64,000 bases of DNA, from assembly GCA_907164885.2 (NCBI GenBank), contig OU015492.1, positions 202,534,519-202,598,518 on the forward strand, given 5' to 3'. Under the pieces are notes generated by a model. The model did no database searches. It saw only the letters and a program-made list of their open reading frames with translations, and had not been told where the DNA came from. Positions 61,701 through 64,000 of the stretch are shown piece after piece; the stretch's first letter is position 1; every line of letters begins with the position of its first letter. The translations under genes were made by a program, and so were the position numbers. Origin of the DNA: Dolomedes plantarius (lineage: Eukaryota; Arthropoda; Arachnida; Araneae; Dolomedidae).

Positions 61701-63246
61701 AGATATATAACTGAACTGAAAGAAACTGGATATATAACTGATAGCATATTGTGATATGCAAAATTAAAACATATATTTTTTATAAAAATTACCATGAAAT
61801 AGTCATATTAAAAAAAAAGTACATATGAGGATCTAAAAAAATACCACAGTATTAAAATTGAATATTAAAACAGTAACCTATATACCTTTCATCATTTTTC
61901 TCATCTTCATTTAAATTTATAACAATTGATAGACCAAGTTTCACCCTTTTCTGGCCAGATCCTCTAGCAAACTAAAAAATAGAAACGTTATCTAACTACA
62001 TATGTGACTTACATAAAGTAGCTCTAAGAAATAAAGCAAAACAACAGTTCCATACAAAAGATAAAATAACTAGAAATGTAATATAATGTTTGATTAGCAG
62101 ACATTTAAAGTTAAAAAATTGTCTAAATCAGGGATTCCCAACAGGGTCAAGTGGATGGAATCCCCTGGGGGGTCGATGGAAGTTTAAAAAGGCTCTACAG
62201 TATTCCAGGGGTCTATTCAGGGTCAATGATAAATTTTTCTGTTTTAAAATTTAATTTAATTTTTTAGGAATGTAATTGTTGGATAATATCCATTTTATTA
62301 TGTATAAATACAGATTTGCATAGGACGGAGTGATTCACGCATCTAAATTCAAATGTCATGATGCTTTTGTATATGTGTCGAATGAAATATTATAATTACA
62401 TATAAGTCAGTAAAACTGTTTATTAAAATATATATTTATATTCATTATGTTAGTTATTGTGACTATACGATGATAAATAATTTCAGGCCAAACATTAAAA
62501 AAATTGTAGCAATGCATCAAGCATGACCACCACATTAAGTAAAATCGAACCTTTGTGCAATTACAATGTGTTTCTGAAATCTTGTTTATATTTATGAGAT
62601 TAAAAATTAAAATAGTACAATAATAATAAAACGAACCTAATGAACCACTTTTTCTAATTTTTTGTTCATATTCTTAGTCAAATTGTTATCTTTAATTGTT
62701 TTATGAGCAATTATCAGTATTATAATTATGTTGTATGCTGCATTGAGAAAAATGTGAGGGGATCAATGAAGAAAATCATTCTTTTAAAAGGGGTCGATAT
62801 AAGAAAGAGGTTGGGAACCCCTGGTCTATATGCACAGCTAAAATAATTATTAAACAATCATTCAGTTTTATCAGTTAAAGATCTTAAATCTTAATCCAAA
62901 CATAATATTTCAAAGGGGAAGTCTTTTAAAATGATTCAAAATGTTCCAATTAAGAAAATTTATATTTAAATGTAATATTTTACTTTACAAAAAACTTTTA
63001 AAACCAAAATAGCAAAATTTCAAAAACGTGTATAAGCATTCTAGAAGCATTATCTTACATCTTCATTGTTTGTTGTTTCATCAGGTTTCTGTAGACCCAT
63101 TTCAATACTTGTAGCTTTGTTTCGCATTAAACGTCGCTGTAAACTATTATAACTACTTGATCGAGGAAGACATGTTGATGCAGATTCAGGAGTGAGGTGT
63201 TGCGTGGTAGGAAGACTGCTGTAACCATCGTGTGACTGAAGTGAAT
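41760..63246 (-). CDS. FNIP: Folliculin-interacting protein (FNIP), 3' twelve exons (5' partial)
   Basis: FNIP binds folliculin and acts at lysosomes in amino-acid, AMPK and mTORC1 signalling; it also binds HSP90. Twelve exons in consistent phase give 768 codons: 63059-63246, 61886-61971, 58303-58423, 56792-56961, 54396-54516, 51543-51595, 50311-50490, 48672-49490, 47166-47334, 44427-44488, 43462-43603 and 41760-41957. Diagnostic segments are FVSTLLTAVLTHHLSWVPSV, KSRPYNPHWVQL-SDLYGALG, SYFIRCSD, SFGWSLMAG, PVSEAVCIVADTDKW, YLEDRLQELYFRSQMLSDFL and LLLSVATTHSPY, matching the middle and C-terminal DENN-like regions of animal FNIPs. The family is usually about 1,000-1,200 residues, so roughly a third lies beyond base 64000. 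The large exon 48672-49490 is a Ser/Thr/Glu-rich insertion typical of the variable FNIP loop. No exon is broken. Introns are loaded with mobile elements. Confidence 0.95.
42357..42988. repeat. Duplicated ~230-bp block separated by a 38-bp tandem
   Basis: 42357-42588 and 42757-42988 are near-identical direct copies (GGGACAAGTTAACTTGG, CAATAGATGGCAGTACTAGT, GACAGTTAAAAGGTTAAAAA). Between them a 38-bp unit, ATTGTCAAACGCGATGATAT plus TGTCAAACGCCCTGAATT, repeats about four times. Lies in the intron before the terminal FNIP exon. Confidence 0.85.
42989..43208. mobile_element. Truncated hAT element, same family as 49597-49916
   Basis: Shares AATAATTATGTTAAACT, CCCCATTTATTTGG and the right end CCACCAATTGGGAACCACTG with the intact copy. 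The left terminal repeat is absent. Confidence 0.7.
43462..43603 (-). CDS. FNIP: FNIP exon (window exon 11)
   Basis: Reads SVQLLSSNFVGGEKSDSLGI, then RVAMSSLVSGMCEAILNMFE and LGIPPES. Acceptor CATGTTAG, donor GTAAGT. Confidence 0.92.
43604..44426. other. FNIP: FNIP intron
   Basis: AT-rich intron, nothing recognised. Confidence 0.5.
44427..44488 (-). CDS. FNIP: FNIP exon (window exon 10)
   Basis: A 62-base exon reading TNVLGEPVSEAVCIVADTDK plus two bases of Trp. The EAVCIxADTDKW motif is nearly invariant in FNIPs. Acceptor GTACTTTCAG, donor GTAAGA. Confidence 0.94.
44773..45474 (+). mobile_element. Non-autonomous Helitron
   Basis: Starts TCTATATATATAAAA after an A and ends GCGGGTTTTCAGCTAG before a T, fitting Helitron rules (5' TC, 3' CTRR, insertion between A and T, no duplication). 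Near the 3' end CCGTAGCGAAGTGCGG can form a small hairpin. The 5' part ACATACAACGCACAGACC...GCTGAAATTTTGCATGG is of the common arthropod Helitron-like type. No Rep/helicase. Lies in a FNIP intron. Confidence 0.85.
46014..46571. mobile_element. Snap-back element with transposase 3'-end arms, copy 1
   Basis: TA then CAGGGTGTCTGGGCTAAAAG at the left; its inverse CCAGACACC at the right. Each arm is about 230 bp. Read outwards, an arm codes MLRNTWRELDYHLDVC-like, CRAAKGAHIEIYDT-like peptides: the C-terminus of IS630/Tc1/mariner-type (DUF4817-associated) transposases. No catalytic part is present. Confidence 0.8.
46572..47165. other. FNIP: FNIP intron
   Basis: AT-rich, nothing recognised. Confidence 0.5.
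47166..47334 (-). CDS. FNIP: FNIP exon (window exon 9)
   Basis: Reads LQHSKEVLSISNPYKSFGWS, LMAGVSSHYLMDFCLQGV and CEDVIRDDLTRSAN. SxGxSLxxGxxxxYxxDxxLQG is the FNIP C-terminal domain start. Acceptor GCTTTGTAG, donor GTAAGT. Confidence 0.93.
47335..47794. other. FNIP: FNIP intron
   Basis: AT-rich, nothing recognised. Confidence 0.45.
47795..48331. mobile_element. Snap-back element with transposase 3'-end arms, copy 2
   Basis: CAGGGTGTCTGTGCTTAAGG at the left and the inverse GCCCGGATACCCTG at the right. Same arm sequence as copy 1. The centre adds more of the transposase C-terminal region (GFIKSIVNKQEIETVDELKM, RIIETIC), upstream of the arm peptide. Useful for showing which protein the arms come from. 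Confidence 0.8.
48672..49490 (-). CDS. FNIP: FNIP large variable-loop exon with Cys-rich cluster (window exon 8)
   Basis: An 819-base exon coding FQSLNRMAST, then about 200 residues rich in Ser, Thr, Asp and Glu, probably disordered. A cluster with six Cys (CCSCDSCPCYDNPLNACH includes five close together) at 48851-48904 is followed by ECESIEEGYHSMEEPHSPGR and an amphipathic MHLSEMLKQYENW. Vertebrate FNIP1 has a Cys/His degron in its equivalent loop; homology here is inferred from composition and location. Acceptor TATTTTAG, donor GTAAGA. Confidence 0.88.
48851..48904 (-). other. FNIP: Cys/His-rich cluster in FNIP
   Basis: Reads CCSCDSCPCYDNPLNACH inside the Ser/Thr-rich loop. In vertebrate FNIP1, cysteines and a histidine in the equivalent disordered loop form a zinc-dependent degron read by CUL2-FEM1B under reductive stress. 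Orthology of the site is inferred, not aligned. Confidence 0.5.
49597..49916. mobile_element. hAT element with perfect 8-bp TSD TTCTAGAT
   Basis: Ends CAGTGGTTCCTAACTC and CCAGTTGGGAACCACTG. TTCTAGAT lies at 49589-49596 and 49917-49924. Non-coding, 320 bp, in a FNIP intron. Confidence 0.92.
50311..50490 (-). CDS. FNIP: FNIP exon (window exon 7)
   Basis: Reads DLYGALGSSLKVAKTVVKGQ, KKDIILKFLQVLSYFIRCSD and ICEQLYERIEGSDVDSLDF. Matches the FNIP block leading to YFxRCSE. Acceptor TTTGTTTCAG, donor GTATAA. Confidence 0.93.
50491..51542. other. FNIP: FNIP intron
   Basis: AT-rich, nothing recognised. Confidence 0.5.
51543..51595 (-). CDS. FNIP: FNIP exon (window exon 6)
   Basis: A 53-base exon reading VDLLAKSRPYNPHWVQL and completing Ser with the next exon. 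Acceptor TTTTTTAG, donor GTGAGA. Too short for an ORF scan; found by joining neighbours to the known FNIP order. Confidence 0.92.
51922..51994. repeat. (TA)n microsatellite abutting a MITE
   Basis: About 36 TA units run directly into the MITE end at 51995. Confidence 0.95.
51995..52236. mobile_element. TGAGGCGG-type MITE, copy 3
   Basis: Ends TGAGGCGGTGAAAGGCAAAG and GCCTTTCACCGCCTCT. The second AAGTGGTGTAAGTCC-like subterminal repeat is present as AAGTGGTTTAAGTCC. The right flank does not repeat the left ATAT. Confidence 0.88.
52238..52295. repeat. Perfect 58-bp palindrome with (TA)n core
   Basis: AAAGTAATAGCTA, then TA repeats, then TAGCTATTACTTT. It abuts the MITE right end within two bases. 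Confidence 0.9.
52296..54395. other. FNIP: FNIP intron with a divergent inverted repeat
   Basis: GGCAGATGTTGATATGTC at about 52908-52925 recurs inverted at about 53245-53262, with weaker similarity continuing outwards. Possibly an old fold-back element; boundaries not defined. Otherwise AT-rich. Confidence 0.4.
54396..54516 (-). CDS. FNIP: FNIP exon (window exon 5)
   Basis: Reads FVSTLLTAVLTHHLSWVPSV, then IPTDSKIQSTQTSHKHTPCW, one of the most conserved FNIP blocks. Acceptor CTTTTCAG, donor GTAAAG. Confidence 0.93.
54921..55169. mobile_element. TGAGGCGG-type MITE, copy 4
   Basis: The best-preserved copy: TGAGGCGGTGAAAGGCAAAG at the left, exact inverse at the right, ATAT flanking GAGG...CCTC on both sides. 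Subterminal AAGTGGTGTAAGTC is repeated at the left end. Confidence 0.93.
55170..55621. other. FNIP: FNIP intron
   Basis: Nothing recognised. Confidence 0.45.
55622..55806 (-). repeat. tRNA-derived SINE (family B) with (AAACC)n tail
   Basis: Minus strand head GCCAGGGGATGGTTGAATGA, then TAGAGTGC (A box region) and GGCTTCAAGTCCC (B box). It ends in AAACCAAACCAAACC, seen as TTTGG repeats at 55623-55642. A degraded relative lies at 57800-57945. Confidence 0.8.
55807..56791. other. FNIP: FNIP intron
   Basis: AT-rich, nothing recognised. Confidence 0.45.
56792..56961 (-). CDS. FNIP: FNIP exon (window exon 4)
   Basis: Reads GAKRFQEAINDLYTAPRLQN, PEWLTIISSPNHRHL and FLEKFAHLLKQYDKKETH. The APRLQxPxWLT motif is typical of FNIP. 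Acceptor TTTTTATAG, donor GTAAGC. Two trailing bases complete Phe with the next exon. Confidence 0.92.
57240..57745 (-). repeat. tRNA-derived SINE (family A), interrupted by an insertion
   Basis: Minus strand head GCCCTGTGGCATAGTGG (perfect A box TGGCATAGTGG) and GGTTCGATCC (perfect B box). The body matches 14760-15042 until about 57533, where about 215 bp are inserted. The match resumes before 57316. Confidence 0.85.
57316..57533. mobile_element. Insertion inside the SINE, hAT-like ends suspected
   Basis: Right end GGAGCCACCACTG resembles hAT MITE ends (inverse CAGTGGTGGCTCC); left GTGGCCCAAGGGGGG is a poor partner. Internal poly-C and poly-A runs resemble the 16891 and 21700 MITEs. No clear 8-bp duplication. 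Confidence 0.45.
57800..57945 (-). repeat. Degraded SINE fragment (family B)
   Basis: Shares CTACAAACACCTATGCCAAC, ACACGAGGGCTTAA and CAGTTTAAA with 55650-55740, but lacks a clear promoter head. Confidence 0.55.
58303..58423 (-). CDS. FNIP: FNIP exon (window exon 3)
   Basis: Reads QFSHFLFTHMSLIEGHLMNL, then KDTVVRAYLNRRCFVQLMFE. The FxFSHF..LIE pattern is conserved in FNIPs. Acceptor TTTTATAG, donor GTGAGT. Confidence 0.9.
58744..58787. repeat. (TA)n(TG)n microsatellite
   Basis: TA units followed by a short TG run up to about 58802. Confidence 0.9.
58831..60933 (-). mobile_element. 2.1-kb TIR transposon, Sola-like candidate, decayed
   Basis: Left end TGAGGGGATCACAACCATAG and right end inverse CTATGGTTGTGAACCCCTCA, with ATAT beside GAGG...CCTC on both sides. 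Variants of GGACTTGGTYYAMTATGGC recur inside at about 59046, 60731 and 60898 as subterminal repeats. A minus-strand pseudogene fills the middle. GAG termini with 4-bp AT-rich duplications fit what is described for Sola elements; the assignment is an inference. Confidence 0.7.
59229..60630 (-). pseudogene. Broken transposon ORF with YSDxCxGQ-type core
   Basis: Minus-strand fragments in order are: MTYAEECRDKDKVPVKEKFY; RFMYLWDETEGGRGSQDISS and IILCSDACCGQSRDIKVAL; KFMVSGHSFLSNDAEFGVIE and HIYVPRDWKETI; then KISVAEKKDMMEFLFIPP. The WxETxGxRGSxxIxS, YSDxCxGQ and SGHSFLxND motifs belong to a large arthropod/cnidarian family of transposon-like proteins usually left uncharacterised. Asp in WDE, SDA and SND are plausible catalytic acids. 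It is broken by several frameshifts. Confidence 0.65.
61498..61602. mobile_element. Short pogo-like MITE, 105 bp
   Basis: TA then CAGTCAATCCTGGTTAATTA; right ATTAACCATAATCGACTG then TA. The centre keeps TGTCTTGTAACATAAGGCATG, related to the 60-bp unit at 33051. Confidence 0.85.
61886..61971 (-). CDS. FNIP: FNIP exon (window exon 2)
   Basis: Reads FARGSGQKRVKLGLSIVI, then NLNEDEKNDE, a beta-rich DENN-like start. Acceptor TTTTTTAG, donor GTATAT. Ends with two bases that form Arg with the next exon. Confidence 0.85.
62129..62823. mobile_element. hAT element, TSD GTCTAAAT/GTCTATAT
   Basis: Ends CAGGGATTCCCAACAGGGTC and GAGGTTGGGAACCCCTG. The 8-bp flanks differ at one base. 695 bp, no transposase ORF; in the FNIP intron between window exons 1 and 2. 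Confidence 0.85.
63059..63246 (-). CDS. FNIP: FNIP exon (window exon 1)
   Basis: Acceptor TAATTTCAG at 63247 and donor GTAAGA below 63059. Two bases complete the first codon, then the exon reads SLQSHDGYSSLP, LPRSSSYNSLQRRLMRNKAT and SIEMGLQKPD: the Ser-rich stretch before the FNIP middle domain. Upstream exons lie outside the window. Confidence 0.85.
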
Positions 63247-64000
63247 CTGAAATTACAAAACATATTTATATAAACTTATCCTATATAAATTATAATACTT
63301 ACAACAGACTTATATATTTAATCAAAAAATTCGAGAGTAATTCCAGATAAATCCCACATTTCACTAGATTTTTAAAAAAAAATTAGTATTGAATATTTTG
63401 GATATAACTGGTGTTCAAATAAAAAGAGAATGTGATATTTTCTAAAATAATTCTTGTTATGTAAAAAGAAAGCAAAAAAGAGAGAAGACAAAGAAGAAAA
63501 ATTGTTAATTATTTCACTCAATTCATGCACGTATAATAAATTCTTAGAGCTTCAGAAATTCTTTAACTTTAGAAACACTGCATCAGAATTTTAAAAACTT
63601 AATGAATAACTCATATTTAAGCTAATATCTATTCAACTACTCACAAGTAAGTAATTAAATTAAATACAGAAGTTAAAATAAAACAAACTTTTATAGATGT
63701 AGGAGGGGATTAATGGTGCTAATTGAAGTATTTTCCAGTTAGTTCTAATATTTAATACAAAACAACTAGATAATACAAAATACAAATAAATTTTATAAAA
63801 AGATAAATTTTAATAAAAAATTTAGTAACTTTAATTAAAATTTTCTTCACAAAATAACAATATTAATGTCGTATAAAATTTTTAACTTCTTTAATTGATT
63901 TATGTATCCAAATGCTCATTATATCGAGCAATTTTCAATTTAGAATTCGGGATGAATTCACTGTTTTTATAGCTGAACTATTATGCCAAAATATCTGAAA
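63247..64000. other. FNIP: FNIP intron, running out of the window
   Basis: AT-rich. No further FNIP exon was recognised in these 754 bases. Confidence 0.5.

Noticed and set aside
1..64000. CRISPR arrays, operons, phage or plasmid features
   Set aside because: Spliced genes and eukaryotic transposons throughout. The tandem arrays lack unique spacers between conserved repeats.

Overview
This is a eukaryotic nuclear window: AT-rich, spliced genes with GT-AG introns, and dense transposon debris. The two genes and the repeat content (Tc1/mariner, hAT and piggyBac-type elements, a Helitron, tRNA-derived SINEs) suggest an arthropod, possibly a spider or other chelicerate. That placement is an inference. 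There is no bacterial-style operon, CRISPR array or rRNA gene.

Two host genes converge. On the + strand, positions 352-18508 hold the last six exons of an immunoglobulin-superfamily cell-surface protein of the lachesin / Dpr-interacting-protein (DIP) type: Ig2, Ig3, a low-complexity linker and a short hydrophobic C-terminus typical of GPI-anchored proteins. Ig1 and the signal peptide lie upstream of the window. On the - strand, positions 63246-41760 hold the last twelve exons (768 codons) of folliculin-interacting protein (FNIP), partner of folliculin in lysosomal nutrient, AMPK and mTORC1 signalling. Its N-terminus lies beyond base 64000. All exon phases join without error in both genes. The genes are unrelated in function; their 3' ends face each other across about 23 kb (18509-41759) with no convincing gene.

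Almost everything else is mobile DNA. 1-18 kb (DIP introns): a MITE end, a 1.6-kb fold-back element filling intron 1670-3499, hAT MITEs, a non-LTR retrotransposon fragment, a decayed mariner, long-TIR snap-back elements, a nearly intact Tc1-like element with two amber codons nested in another element, a SINE and a piggyBac-like composite. 18-41 kb (intergenic): a fold-back element with 32-bp direct repeats, a second Tc1-like pseudogene, TGAGGCGG-type MITEs, pogo-like TIR elements of which one has a 60-bp internal tandem array, a piggyBac MITE and a 72-bp minisatellite. 41-64 kb (FNIP introns): a duplicated block with a 38-bp tandem, a Helitron, two snap-back elements made of transposase 3' ends, hAT elements, SINEs and a 2.1-kb TIR transposon.

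The strongest leads are: (i) the 2.1-kb transposon at 58831-60933, whose ends resemble those of the abundant TGAGGCGG MITEs, giving a candidate autonomous/non-autonomous pair; (ii) the 60-bp satellite-like array inside a pogo-like TIR element; (iii) snap-back elements whose arms carry transposase C-terminal coding sequence; (iv) a Cys-rich cluster in FNIP in a region comparable to the vertebrate FNIP1 redox degron.
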